DNA from: Marinomonas sp. CT5
GTDB lineage: Bacteria > Pseudomonadota > Gammaproteobacteria > Pseudomonadales > Marinomonadaceae
Assembly: GCF_018336975.1 (NCBI RefSeq)
Contig: NZ_CP025572.1
Location: forward strand, 2,962,334-3,026,333
Direction of reading: 5' to 3'
DNA length: 64,000 nt
Shown here: in pieces, positions 44,995 through 54,735 of the stretch
Layout of the letters: each line of letters starts with the position of its first letter
How positions within the stretch are numbered: the stretch's first letter is position 1
Program-made: the position numbers and the translations under genes
Notes under the pieces: generated by a model
What the model was told of the DNA's origin: nothing
Database searches by the model: none
The model's input: only the letters and a program-made list of their open reading frames with translations

Positions 44995-46324
44995 GTTATT
45001 CGTTTTCCTCCTGTTTTCCATCTTTATGCTCATTCTCTTTTCAGGCTTTCCGGTGGCCTTTATTTTAGGTGGTGTCGGTGTATTATTTGCCACGTTAGGC
45101 AGCATTCTTGTTTCATTTGATATCTACGACGTAGCAGAATTACGTACTATTGGCTTTGTCGCCAATCGAACATTCTCCACCATTTCAAGCTACTCTCTCA
45201 TTCCCATGTCGATGTTTATTTTTATGGGATTCATGCTGGATCGCTCTGGCATTGCCGAGCGTTTAATTGGAGCCATGCGTCGTGTTTTAGGTAAAACTCC
45301 TGGCGGTTTGGCTATCGCCGTGGTTTTGATTGGTGTTGTACTGGCCGCTTCGACTGGGATTATTGGCGCCTCTGTGGTCTTGCTTTCCACCATCGCTTTA
45401 CCCACTATGTTTAAAGCAGGCTACGCCAAATGGATTAGTGCCGGAACGGTCGGCGCAACAGGCTGCCTTGGTATTCTGGTGCCACCTTCGATCATGTTGG
45501 TTGTAATGGGAGATCAGTTACGAATTCCTGTTGGTGATCTGTTTATGGGAGCCATCATTCCTGGGCTGTTACTCGCCACCAGCTTTGTACTTTTTATCTT
45601 TATTTATGCTTTGCTTAAACCTTCCAATATGCCGAAACTTGTCTCAGAAGAAGACAGCGGTATAAGTAAGTTCGACATTATTTTAGATATTTCTAAAGCC
45701 TTATTTGCGCCACTAATATTAGTTCTGACGGTATTAGGGTCTATCATTGCTGGTATTGCTTCACCGACCGAAGCGTCTGGAATTGGTGCCGCTGGTGCCA
45801 CCTTTTTAGCTTGGAGCTCTGGTCGATTAAAATGGCAGGATTTACGTATCGTCTGTTATCAAACAGGTCGATCTGTTGCCTTTTTATACGCACTTATCTT
45901 TGGTGCCTCCTGTTTCTCTGTCGTTTTACGGGGTTACGGTGGTGATGAAGTCATTGAAGAAGCGCTTTATGCTTTACCTTTGAGCCCAGAAGGTGTGTTG
46001 TTCTGTGTTATTTTCATCATATTTTTATTGGGTTTTTTCTTAGATTGGATGGAAATCGTTTTGATCATCGCCCCTCTGGTCATGCCAATTTTGGTCAATT
46101 TTGGCTTTGATCCGGTCTGGGTCGCGATTCTAATGGCGCTGTGTTTGCAAACATCCTTCCTGACTCCCCCTGTTGGCATGGCTCTGTTTTACATACGAAG
46201 TGCCGCGAGCAACATCAGCATGGCAGAGATTTACAAAGGCGCCATCCCTTTTGTATTGCTGCAACTATTAACGCTTACCATCGTCGCCCTTTATCCATCA
46301 TTGGTGACATGGCTGCCGAGCTAA
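44987..46324 (+). CDS. TRAP transporter large membrane subunit DctM-like
   Basis: Product of 445 aa with about 12 helices: FSGFPVAFILGGVGVLFATLG at the N-terminus and GCLGILVPPSIMLVVMGD near 163-180 are DctM signatures. It is the Na+-driven translocation channel that works with the DctP and DctQ encoded upstream. A terminator follows at 46334-46364. Confidence 0.93.
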   Translation: MSELFVFLLFSIFMLILFSGFPVAFILGGVGVLFATLGSILVSFDIYDVAELRTIGFVANRTFSTISSYSLIPMSMFIFMGFMLDRSGIAERLIGAMRRVLGKTPGGLAIAVVLIGVVLAASTGIIGASVVLLSTIALPTMFKAGYAKWISAGTVGATGCLGILVPPSIMLVVMGDQLRIPVGDLFMGAIIPGLLLATSFVLFIFIYALLKPSNMPKLVSEEDSGISKFDIILDISKALFAPLILVLTVLGSIIAGIASPTEASGIGAAGATFLAWSSGRLKWQDLRIVCYQTGRSVAFLYALIFGASCFSVVLRGYGGDEVIEEALYALPLSPEGVLFCVIFIIFLLGFFLDWMEIVLIIAPLVMPILVNFGFDPVWVAILMALCLQTSFLTPPVGMALFYIRSAASNISMAEIYKGAIPFVLLQLLTLTIVALYPSLVTWLPS

Positions 46325-46333
46325 GAGACCAAT

Positions 46334-46364
46334 AAGGGCGAATCCATCCTTGCGATTCGCCCTT
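46334..46364. terminator. Hairpin terminator between dctM and the sulfatase gene
   Basis: AAGGGCGAATC / GATTCGCCCTT, 11 bp with a nine-base loop, lies between two convergent genes. The T-run is short (CTT). Confidence 0.8.
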
Positions 46365-46406
46365 CTGATATTCAAGGATTTAAATCAACCACATTACGAT
46401 GCTAAA

Positions 46407-48086
46407 TTAGTAGCCATCAACCCAATCAGGAAGAATGACGTTATTTTTGGCAACATACTCCTTCCAGTAGGTTTTCATTTCTACAAGCACTTCAGGATAT
46501 TTTTTTGATAAGTCATACTTTTCAGCAAGATCACTAGACAGATCATATAACTGTTCCTCACCAGTCCCCCAAGGGGTAGGCATTAGAACGAGCTTCCAAT
46601 CTCCTTTGCGTACGAAATATTTACCAAATAACTCCCCACCGACAATACGATCATCCTCACCTGTCGCCCTATCGGTTAAAACAGGTAAGAAAGATTGACC
46701 GGACATCTCTTCTACTTTTTTCCCCTTGTATGAGCCCTTAGGTGCAGATACATTAGCAAATTCTAAAATCGTTGGCGCTAAATCCACAACATTGGCATAA
46801 GAGTCAACAATACGACCTTCACCCTTTGTATTAGGCATCTTCACTATAGCAACTGAACGAGTTCCACCTTCCGTAGGAAAACCTTTATGCATACGGAAAG
46901 CTGGCGATGAAGCCCAAGCCCAATTGGGCCCTAAAAATGTATAAGAACCAGGGCGACCCATTTGCTCATAGCTAAAGTCATTCGTACTATCAATCACATG
47001 GCGGATTTTAGGATACAATTCGCTTGAAAATACTTCATCAATATCATGACCTTCTGGGCCATTATCCGATATAAAAACAATTAGAGTATTTGAGTACTGT
47101 CCGCTGTCTTTTAAATAGTCGATAACTTTACCGGTATAAACATCCATCTCATCCACCATAGCAGCATAAACTTCCATCGCTTTACTTTCCGTTTTACGCT
47201 GTTCTGGGGTTAAATTCTCCCAAGCCATTCCTTTAGGAGGACGTTCAGCCCCTTCTGCATTTTTAGGTAAAATCCCCAGCTTTTTCTGTGCTGCTAACCG
47301 TTGCTTATACAGCACATCATAGCCTGCATCATACACACCTTTATATTTTGCTATTGCCTCATCCGGCGCTTGTAACGGCCAATGCGGCGCCGTAAAGTTC
47401 AACATGGCAAAAAATGGCTGCTCAGAATGTTGATTTTCTTTTAAATAAGAAATCAATTTATCGGAATAATATTGAGAGGAATATTGAAAAGATTCAGGGA
47501 GTTTTTTGATCATAACCCCATCATCCGTATAGGGAGCTTTCACTTCTGGCGTTGGGGCATAAGCTGGCTTCATATCACTGAAATGACTTGCTCCACCAGA
47601 TAGAAGGGCAAAACTGTTATCAAAACCACGAGTTTGTGGGTTACTGTCTTTAGACATGCCCAGATGCCATTTTCCAGTATAGTAGGTACGATAGCCTGCA
47701 TCTTTCAGTATTTCTGCAACCGTAACCACTTTACTATTAATATGTCCTTCGTAACCAGGTTCGCCTTTTTGATTTGGTGCTAGTAATTCAGCCATATTGC
47801 CTAAACCTGCAATATGAGGGTCAACACCCGTTATCAATGCGGCTCGGGTAGGTGAACAAGCAGGAGCAGTATGAAAATTCGTAAGTTTTACACCTGATTC
47901 AGCTAATGAATCTAAATTAGGTGTTTTAATTTCACCACCAAAACTACCAAGATCGGAATAACCCAAGTCATCAGCCACCACCAACAATATATTTGGTTGC
48001 TGCGGTACGGTTGCAGCTGATGCCATAATGCTGGATGTCGCTAATAAAACGACAGATGCTATATATTTCTTTCTTAAATTTATCAA
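46407..48086 (-). CDS. Exported type I (formylglycine) sulfatase
   Basis: The best start is TTG at 48084-48086, five bases after GGAGG; it gives 559 aa beginning MINLRKKYIASVVLL, a Sec signal peptide with an ASA cleavage near residue 24. An in-frame ATG farther upstream adds 30 residues that spoil the signal. The metal residues ADD (39-40) and the CxPxR motif C77-S-P-T-R81 mark a Cys-type sulfatase whose Cys must become formylglycine. Family layout with HTAPACSPTRAALITG and RTYYTGKWHLGM is arylsulfatase-like. It hydrolyses a sulfate ester in the periplasm. The substrate is unknown. Confidence 0.92.
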   Translation of the reverse strand: MINLRKKYIASVVLLATSSIMASAATVPQQPNILLVVADDLGYSDLGSFGGEIKTPNLDSLAESGVKLTNFHTAPACSPTRAALITGVDPHIAGLGNMAELLAPNQKGEPGYEGHINSKVVTVAEILKDAGYRTYYTGKWHLGMSKDSNPQTRGFDNSFALLSGGASHFSDMKPAYAPTPEVKAPYTDDGVMIKKLPESFQYSSQYYSDKLISYLKENQHSEQPFFAMLNFTAPHWPLQAPDEAIAKYKGVYDAGYDVLYKQRLAAQKKLGILPKNAEGAERPPKGMAWENLTPEQRKTESKAMEVYAAMVDEMDVYTGKVIDYLKDSGQYSNTLIVFISDNGPEGHDIDEVFSSELYPKIRHVIDSTNDFSYEQMGRPGSYTFLGPNWAWASSPAFRMHKGFPTEGGTRSVAIVKMPNTKGEGRIVDSYANVVDLAPTILEFANVSAPKGSYKGKKVEEMSGQSFLPVLTDRATGEDDRIVGGELFGKYFVRKGDWKLVLMPTPWGTGEEQLYDLSSDLAEKYDLSKKYPEVLVEMKTYWKEYVAKNNVILPDWVDGY

Positions 48087-48186
48087 CCTTGCCTCCAATT
48101 TAAATAATAAAAAATGCACATTTATTACAAAATCAGCATATGTTTTTATAAAATATTGGACAAGCAGACATTTCACAGAGTGAAAT

Positions 48187-49005
48187 TTACTTTAGCATTA
48201 AAGATTCTGAATAGACTTGAAGAGTTTTAGATATATTGTCAGCACTATTTTTTAGCATATTAAATTTCTTCAACCTTAATAATTCATCATTATGAATATT
48301 TAGGTAAACTAAATTCATACAAGCAACCACTTTTCCCTGGAGAGTAATAGGCACCGCAATTGATTCGGAAATTTCTGTCTCATGGTCATCTATACCGCCA
48401 TTATAAAGAGGTTCACGGACAGCATAACCATTCAATTGAACATGAGATAAAAGTTTCTTAATACTGGCTTCGTTGTACTTGATTCCAATATCACTTTTAA
48501 ATTTACCACCAAAATAGGCAAACACGTTATCGAGAGAGAGAGGATCTATGGCTGCTAAATAAGCACGCCCTATGGCTGAATCAAATAGATTAACACGTAA
48601 ACCCAATATGCCTTTGTGTTCAATACAATCACTTAACCGTCTAGTGCTCTCTATTATCTCCATGCATTGCCCATCAAATACCGCCAGATCTGATGGACAG
48701 CCCGTTTTTTGAAATATTTTATGCATTTCAGGAGCCGCTAATTGAGCTAAAACACCATTTTTAGACAAGCTTGCTCCAATTCCAGCCAGCTTATAGCCCA
48801 AACAGTAACAGCCATCATTGATTCGTCTATAAATCCAATTACGTGACAACAAAGTGTTTATTAAGCGTTTAATAGTTGCTTTATCGAGTTTTGTACGAAT
48901 AGCTATTTGATGCAAGGTGACGGGCTCAGAAGCGTTGGATATATATTCAATTAATGTAACAGCACGGGCAACAGACCTATTCTCTAATTCCATACTACTT
49001 ATCAC
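48187..49005 (-). CDS. IclR-family transcriptional regulator
   Basis: Product of 272 aa from a GTG (or 268 aa from ATG at 48993). The N-terminal winged HTH (about 10-70, LHQIAIRTKLDKATIKRLINTLLSRNWI) is followed by the IclR effector domain (about 90-260, SDLAVFDGQCMEIIESTRR; AIGRAYLAA; SIAVPITLQGKVVACMNLVY). It lies between the sulfatase and its maturase on the same strand, so it is the likely regulator of sulfatase expression or of the aromatic pathway genes. Confidence 0.9.
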   Translation of the reverse strand: MISSMELENRSVARAVTLIEYISNASEPVTLHQIAIRTKLDKATIKRLINTLLSRNWIYRRINDGCYCLGYKLAGIGASLSKNGVLAQLAAPEMHKIFQKTGCPSDLAVFDGQCMEIIESTRRLSDCIEHKGILGLRVNLFDSAIGRAYLAAIDPLSLDNVFAYFGGKFKSDIGIKYNEASIKKLLSHVQLNGYAVREPLYNGGIDDHETEISESIAVPITLQGKVVACMNLVYLNIHNDELLRLKKFNMLKNSADNISKTLQVYSESLMLK

Positions 49006-49120
49006 CCTATTTTCTTTAAATACAGTTATTCATACTTAATATCAAGTAGAGCCATATTAGCCAATAACTCAATAAAGTAGGTTATGCATCATTTTAATAG
49101 AAGAGAAAACTTATAAAAAC

Positions 49121-50344
49121 TTAACGATAAAATGTCTTCTTTATTTCATATCTTATTTTTTTAATTGGAACCTGTTTCCCCAGAAGATCAATTATTCGAG
49201 ACATTTTTGGTACGACATGTGTAAAATGTGATTTGAAACCATCACACAAATAGTTCCGATTTAACACACCATCACTTGATTCTTCAAACCTATGTTTAGG
49301 GCAACCACCATGGCAGACCGAACGGACTTCACACTGATAACAATCACGGCTAATGTTTAATAACTTATCTTGGCCGAACTGAAGATTTTGCGGCAAATTA
49401 ACTAAATCAATTAATGATTTTTCACTTATATTGCCAAGTTTATGATCCGAATAAACATAGTGATCACAAGAATATACATCCCCATTAGATTCCATGGCTA
49501 AACTGTTGCCGCAAGTTTCACTAAACACACAGGAGCCAGATCGCCCTGTTAATTGGCTCATGGTTTGTTCAAAATTCATCACAAACACTTTGCCTAAATC
49601 GCTATGAACCCAGTAATCAAAAATTGTATTAAGAAATTTACCGTAGGCTTTGGCTGGAACAGACCACTTAGCAAGGTTTGCTTCACCCTCAAAAGTGGGT
49701 TGAATAAGCATTAAACCATCTTTATCTGGGACGATAGCCTCTCGCTCAACTAACGGGATAAATTGCATATATTGGCTGCCAATACGCTTCAAAAAGGCAT
49801 ACACATTAAGTGGTCGCTTTACATTTTCAGCATTAATTACTGTTAATGTATTAAAATCTACGCGGTGTTTTTTTAGTAGCTCAATCCCTCTAAGTGTATC
49901 GTCAAAAGTACTTTTACCTTTTCGAGACAAGCGATAAGTGTCATTACTTATGCGGTCACCATCAATCGAGACACCTACTAAAAACTGGTTCTCTTTTAAA
50001 AAAACAGCCCATTCATCATCAAGTAGAGTGCCATTGGTTTGCAAGGAGTTGGAAATGGTCTTATAACCTTGGTATTGCTTTTGAAACTCAACAACTTGCC
50101 GGAAAAAATCTATCCCTAAAAGCGTAGGTTCCCCTCCTTGCCAAATGAAATCAATCGTATCGGATTGCTGAGATTGAATGTGATCACGTATATAGTGTTC
50201 CAATGTAGATCCATTCATACGCCATTGCTTTTTTCTATTTGGATAAAGGTGTTCTTTTTCTAAATAAAAACAATAAGTGCAATCTATGTTACAAACTGAA
50301 CTACTCGGCTTAGCCATTACACTAAATGCATTGATTCGATCCAT
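49121..50344 (-). CDS. Anaerobic sulfatase-maturating enzyme (radical SAM)
   Basis: Product of 407 aa. The radical SAM cluster is C18-x3-C22-x2-C25 (SSVCNIDCTYCFYLEK). The C-terminal SPASM region has SGSCVFSETCGNSLAMESNGDVYSCDHY and DCYQCEVRSVCHGGCPKHRF, ligands of two more 4Fe-4S clusters. It oxidises the cytoplasmic sulfatase Cys (or Ser) to formylglycine before export. It sits two genes upstream of the Cys-type sulfatase at 46407, which is very probably its client. Confidence 0.93.
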   Translation of the reverse strand: MDRINAFSVMAKPSSSVCNIDCTYCFYLEKEHLYPNRKKQWRMNGSTLEHYIRDHIQSQQSDTIDFIWQGGEPTLLGIDFFRQVVEFQKQYQGYKTISNSLQTNGTLLDDEWAVFLKENQFLVGVSIDGDRISNDTYRLSRKGKSTFDDTLRGIELLKKHRVDFNTLTVINAENVKRPLNVYAFLKRIGSQYMQFIPLVEREAIVPDKDGLMLIQPTFEGEANLAKWSVPAKAYGKFLNTIFDYWVHSDLGKVFVMNFEQTMSQLTGRSGSCVFSETCGNSLAMESNGDVYSCDHYVYSDHKLGNISEKSLIDLVNLPQNLQFGQDKLLNISRDCYQCEVRSVCHGGCPKHRFEESSDGVLNRNYLCDGFKSHFTHVVPKMSRIIDLLGKQVPIKKIRYEIKKTFYR

Positions 50345-50391
50345 GTAAGATCCTTTATAGACATTTCATTTTTTAAATTAACCAAGTCCCA

Positions 50392-51684
50392 TTAAAGACG
50401 ATCAAATCGATAAGCGGACGGATCAATAATTGGCTCTACCTTTGCAATTAGATCAGCCGCTAATTGTCCCGCTGCGGGGCCGGTGCCAAAGCCATGCCCA
50501 GAAAAACCCGTCGCCACCGTCAGACCGGGAATAGATGTCACATGATCTATTACTGGGTTAGAGTCCGGTGTCACATCAATGATTCCTGCCCATGCTTCTG
50601 CAATTTCCGCTTTCTCGAAGATTGGCCAAGCCTGTCTAAGATTGTTTAAAGCCTGCTGATTTAAGTCGGGATTGTGTTGCGGATCATTGGTTCTGACTTT
50701 TTCAAATGGGGTACGACTCTTTCCGTTCCAGCGACGAGATAACCCTAGATCTTTAAAGAAGTAGCTTCCCATCGACACATTTAAAAAACTCCTTTGCGTA
50801 CGAAGTTGATCAAGGTACTTATGGCCCACAAGTAAGTGATCTAGAGTGATGGGAGCATCCAACTTGCCACGTTGCGTGATGATATAGCCGCCATCTTGAT
50901 GTTTACGAAAAGAAAAATCCGGCCCACCAACTGCAATGTTGGTTGGACCTTCCATAGGTTTGGTTCGCAAAACAGAGCAAATTAGCGGCAAGGTTGGAAA
51001 CGAAATACCGAGGTTTCCCAAGAAGCGTCGTGACCAAGCACCACCAGCAAGTAAAACCTGCTCACAGCGAATTTCCCCTTTCTCGGTGACCACGCCACTG
51101 ATTTTTCCACCTTCCGTAGACAAGGTTCGAACAGCACACTGTTGTACGATAACAGCCCCTTTTTTCATGGCGGCATTGGCTATGGCCGTGGCGGCAATAG
51201 AAGGTTCTGCCACCCCATCTGAAGGGGTATAAATACCACCGAGCCAATCCCCCTTTCCACCAGGCACTAACTCGTCAACCTCTTCAGGTGTCACTATTCT
51301 GGAATCCAAGGAAAGAGATTCAACCGACTTCAACCAGTCCTTATGCATAGTAAGTTGTGCTTCTGTCTTCGCTAGAAACATAATACCCGCTTGTTTATAA
51401 CCGACATCGCATCCGACTCGGTCTGGCATTTCAGCCCAAAGTTTATCTGCGGCCTGTGCCAAAGGCACATCATGCAAATGACGGTTCGTTTTGCGAATCC
51501 AGCCTAAATTTCTGGAAGATTGTTCACCAGCAATATGCCCTTTTTCCAAAAGCACGACAGAGATATTTCGTTCGGCTAAAGCCAGAGCGGCGGTCACGCC
51601 AACAATCCCACCGCCAATGATGACAACGCTTGCTGAATCAGGAAGTTGATCTTGAGTTTCAACCTTTTCGAGTGTTTTTGTCAT
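50392..51684 (-). CDS. DadA-type FAD-dependent amine/amino-acid oxidoreductase, copy 2
   Basis: Product of 430 aa, with VVIIGGGIVGVTAALALAER at about 20-39 and ATGFSGHGFGTGPAAGQLAAD near the C-terminus, as in copy 1 (18468-19760), to which it is closely similar throughout. It is the third gene of the minus-strand trio OCD-RidA-oxidase. It lies beside sulfatase and hpa genes, which suggests a phenolic amine such as dopamine or tyramine as substrate (inference). Confidence 0.88.
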   Translation of the reverse strand: MTKTLEKVETQDQLPDSASVVIIGGGIVGVTAALALAERNISVVLLEKGHIAGEQSSRNLGWIRKTNRHLHDVPLAQAADKLWAEMPDRVGCDVGYKQAGIMFLAKTEAQLTMHKDWLKSVESLSLDSRIVTPEEVDELVPGGKGDWLGGIYTPSDGVAEPSIAATAIANAAMKKGAVIVQQCAVRTLSTEGGKISGVVTEKGEIRCEQVLLAGGAWSRRFLGNLGISFPTLPLICSVLRTKPMEGPTNIAVGGPDFSFRKHQDGGYIITQRGKLDAPITLDHLLVGHKYLDQLRTQRSFLNVSMGSYFFKDLGLSRRWNGKSRTPFEKVRTNDPQHNPDLNQQALNNLRQAWPIFEKAEIAEAWAGIIDVTPDSNPVIDHVTSIPGLTVATGFSGHGFGTGPAAGQLAADLIAKVEPIIDPSAYRFDRL

Positions 51685-51744
51685 AACTTTTTTCCTAAAG
51701 ACACAGAGAGATCAGACTAACATCTCACCTCTCTGAATAACCAA

Positions 51745-52167
51745 TTATTGACCGATAAGAATTTCTTCAACATCGGCAGTAGAGGCACCGCGATAGGCTG
51801 TGACTTCAATTTCCACCTTATAAACCGTTGAGCCTAATGGCGGACAAGTCGCAGTAGAAGCAGGATTCACCCCCTTAAACTTCTTACCAATATAGCCCAT
51901 CACATCGTGAATATGAGCTGGATCTTGAATAAAGACACGAGACATCACCACATCGGCCAAGGTCGCGTCGACCGACGCCAATGCTCGCTCGATGTTATTA
52001 AACACTTGCTCTGTTTGTTCAATTACATCATCAGGGATCTCTTGTGTTTCTGGGTTACGACCCGCAGTATTGGATACATAAATCCAATTATCTACGGCAA
52101 CCACACGAGAGTAACTTGCTATGTCTTCGAATTTTGAACCGGTTTTCACTTTTACAATTTTTGTCAT
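51745..52167 (-). CDS. RidA/YjgF-family protein lacking the archetypal catalytic Arg, copy 2
   Basis: Product of 140 aa, close to copy 1. The catalytic Arg region again reads TCPPLGSTVYK, with Pro in place of Arg. It is placed 60 bases before the oxidase gene in transcription order. Conservation of the change in both copies suggests a defined function that is not classical imine hydrolysis. Confidence 0.88.
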   Translation of the reverse strand: MTKIVKVKTGSKFEDIASYSRVVAVDNWIYVSNTAGRNPETQEIPDDVIEQTEQVFNNIERALASVDATLADVVMSRVFIQDPAHIHDVMGYIGKKFKGVNPASTATCPPLGSTVYKVEIEVTAYRGASTADVEEILIGQ

Positions 52168-52262
52168 GAGATTTACCTAGATTAAAATAATTACTTTGAA
52201 CAATCAGGGCATCTGGCAAATCTGTATTTATTACCGTAAACATGCCCTGAAAATAGAGAGAC

Positions 52263-53402
52263 TTAACGTAACGCTGGTACATCCCATAGGTTCAGTGATA
52301 CCCCAATGCCTTTTTCAATAGCATTGCGATACACCACGGTAGCCCAAGCCACATCTTCTACTGGCATGCCGCCAACAGATAAAATAATGATTTCTTCATC
52401 ACTCTGACGAGCCGGTGAATCACCATAAACAATCTTGCCAAGGTCTTCCATCTCCTCAAGAGTGAGCTTGCCTTCAGCAATCATGTCCATACAACGAACC
52501 CCAACTAAAGGAATCACATGATGGGCAGGTTTTGGCACTTCTTCGTACCACGCTTCGTACAAACCTGTGTTATCTAGCACCTTACGTACATCTGATTTTT
52601 CCATGCCTTCATCTAAACTACAGCTCGCCGGCATCGCCAAAAACGCACCCGGTTTTACCCATTCACGTTTTACAATTGGGTAAGTCGAAGGATCACCGAC
52701 CTCGCCAGAATTACAGTAAGTCACAAGATCTGAATCACGAACCACTGCTTCAACACTGTCGACAACCTCAATCGTTGTTACTTGTGGGAAGGTCTCTTTT
52801 ACCCAAACGATAAAGTCGTCTAAACTCTTCTGACCACGTCCTTTCACCTTGATCGTATCGACTTGCGGACAAGCCGCAATAAAAGCGGCTACTGTGGTTT
52901 TTCCCATCACACCAGGCCCCAGCAGGCCGATTACTTTCGAATCTTTACGAGCCAGATAACGCGCCCCTACTCCTGGGATAGCGCCAGTTCGGTAAGCAGA
53001 AAGCAAATTAGCCGACATACAAGCCAAAGGCGCTCCAGTATCGATATCATTCAAAATCATCATCAATATAGAACGAGGCAAGCCTTTTTCTCGGTTTTCA
53101 ATATTAGACCCGTACCACTTCACTCCCGATGTTTGGAAATTTCCACCTAAATAAGCCGGCATCGCCATTAAACGACGGTCTGCGGTCGGCTTTGGCATGG
53201 TTGGAAAAGGCGATTCATCTGGAAACGTAATCATCGCACCATGAGAGTCATTGTTAGGCCCAGCCATACGGTAATCTCCCGTATACAAAAGCTTAAACAT
53301 CTCCTCCATAGTGTCTACGCAACTTGGCATATCCGTTACACCAGCTTTGATCATGTCTGGTTCAGAGAGATAAATAAAATCGATTTTGGTATTGTCGGTC
53401 AT
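52263..53402 (-). CDS. Ornithine cyclodeaminase / mu-crystallin family protein (tyramine oxidase subunit B-like), copy 2
   Basis: Product of 379 aa, same length and start (MTDNTKIDFIYLSEPDMIKAG) as copy 1. The nucleotide site VIGLLGPGVMGKTTVAAF is intact. It is first in the trio, followed by RidA and FAD oxidoreductase. The trio is inverted relative to copy 1, 33 kb away. Confidence 0.82.
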   Translation of the reverse strand: MTDNTKIDFIYLSEPDMIKAGVTDMPSCVDTMEEMFKLLYTGDYRMAGPNNDSHGAMITFPDESPFPTMPKPTADRRLMAMPAYLGGNFQTSGVKWYGSNIENREKGLPRSILMMILNDIDTGAPLACMSANLLSAYRTGAIPGVGARYLARKDSKVIGLLGPGVMGKTTVAAFIAACPQVDTIKVKGRGQKSLDDFIVWVKETFPQVTTIEVVDSVEAVVRDSDLVTYCNSGEVGDPSTYPIVKREWVKPGAFLAMPASCSLDEGMEKSDVRKVLDNTGLYEAWYEEVPKPAHHVIPLVGVRCMDMIAEGKLTLEEMEDLGKIVYGDSPARQSDEEIIILSVGGMPVEDVAWATVVYRNAIEKGIGVSLNLWDVPALR

Positions 53403-53784
53403 GATGCTGCCTATTCTAAAAATGTTTATTTTTATATTAATAATGACGTCTTCTAGGGGTTATAACGCGAGCGGTCAAACCAAATAACTGCATTTATTAT
53501 TCATTCGACACTGCTCTTTTGAGTAACACTAAAACTGATCTAGCGTTCGCTATACTGGGTAATTTAAGTGCCTTATCCTAGAAGAAGATAAAACGATGTT
53601 TTTTTATCGTATCGACAAAAAAACATCGTTTATATATCCCTTTAGGGACATTTGGGCCTCTTTCGCAGAGGACAAAGAATGACGTGCTGATGATTGGGAA
53701 AGTCAGAATTTTTTGCTCAGAAGTAATGGCTGTTCGACAATACGAAACAGCCATTAGGAGCGGAGCTTTTAAGAAAAAGTTTTA
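53403..53784. promoter_or_regulatory. Control region of the second trio and 3' region of the hpa operon, with two dyads
   Basis: About 380 bases without a gene. AAACGATGTTTTTTT (53591-53605) and its inverse (53617-53631) form a 15-bp AT-rich dyad, about 190 bases before the OCD start. TAATGGCTGTT / AACAGCCATTA (53724-53734 / 53746-53756) lies 28 bases after the hpaD stop and is a weak terminator candidate for the hpa operon. Confidence 0.55.
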
Positions 53785-54714
53785 TTACAAACGGCTAGTA
53801 CCATACACAAAGGTACCATTTTCCACTGAAGCCTGAGGACCTGGAACCGCATCACCCGTTTGAGGCGATACGGGGAAAATAGCATTAATTTGCCCCGTAC
53901 CCGAACTACCAAAATACGGGGTAACCACTTCGACTTTTTGATCGTAATCAGACCAACCCAACGCACCAAGTAGCATGGCTGTATCATGCATGAAGCCTTC
54001 ACCATGAGCCTTGGCTGCGTATTCAGGAAGCATCTCACAAAATGTTTTCCACTCTGCGTTTTGCCACATTTCAACCACGCGATGATCTAATGTTTCAAGA
54101 AATGGACTCCATACTTTTGTCGAAAAATCTGGCGCCTGACCATTTTGTGCAAAGCGGTGAGATAGCGAACCACTCGCTAAAATAGCCACCGTACCATCAT
54201 AGTGTTTTTCAATTGCCTCACGAATCGCCCACCCTAAACGAGCTGAGTCATTCAGGTAATGAACCGTTAACAAAGCAGACACCGAAATACACTTAAAGTG
54301 CTGATCAGAGTTCATATAACGCATGGGAACTAACGCACCGTATTCTGGTGCTAAGGTAGTAGCATCATGCGCCATGGTTTCCACGCCTTGCTCATTACAT
54401 ACCTGAGCAATAATTCGCCCCAACTCAGGGTTGCCATCAAGTTTATATGGCATGTTATTAATGAAATGTGGCAGTTCATTACTGGTATAAACCCCTTCCC
54501 AGTGTGGTGCACAATTAATGTGATAATTGGCGTTTACCAGCCAATGTGTATCAAAAACGATAATGGTATCAACACCCAGTTCACGACAACGTTTCGATAT
54601 TTCAAGGTGACCATCTATCGCAGCCTGACGAAAGCCTTTTTGAGGACCATCAAGTTCAGAAAGATACATAGAAGGTACGTGTGTTATTTTTGCAGCAAAA
54701 GCCAGCTTACCCAT
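53785..54714 (-). CDS. hpaD: 3,4-dihydroxyphenylacetate 2,3-dioxygenase (class III extradiol)
   Basis: Product of 309 aa of the LigB-type class III ring-cleavage dioxygenases. Iron-ligand candidates are H12 (THVPSM), the His of FDTHW near 57, and the Glu in GEGFMHDTAML near 242. It cleaves homoprotocatechuate by meta-cleavage to 5-carboxymethyl-2-hydroxymuconate semialdehyde. It is the last gene of the minus-strand hpa operon, after the TRAP genes. Confidence 0.9.
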   Translation of the reverse strand: MGKLAFAAKITHVPSMYLSELDGPQKGFRQAAIDGHLEISKRCRELGVDTIIVFDTHWLVNANYHINCAPHWEGVYTSNELPHFINNMPYKLDGNPELGRIIAQVCNEQGVETMAHDATTLAPEYGALVPMRYMNSDQHFKCISVSALLTVHYLNDSARLGWAIREAIEKHYDGTVAILASGSLSHRFAQNGQAPDFSTKVWSPFLETLDHRVVEMWQNAEWKTFCEMLPEYAAKAHGEGFMHDTAMLLGALGWSDYDQKVEVVTPYFGSSGTGQINAIFPVSPQTGDAVPGPQASVENGTFVYGTSRL

Positions 54715-54735
54715 ATAAAATCTCCTAAATAATAG

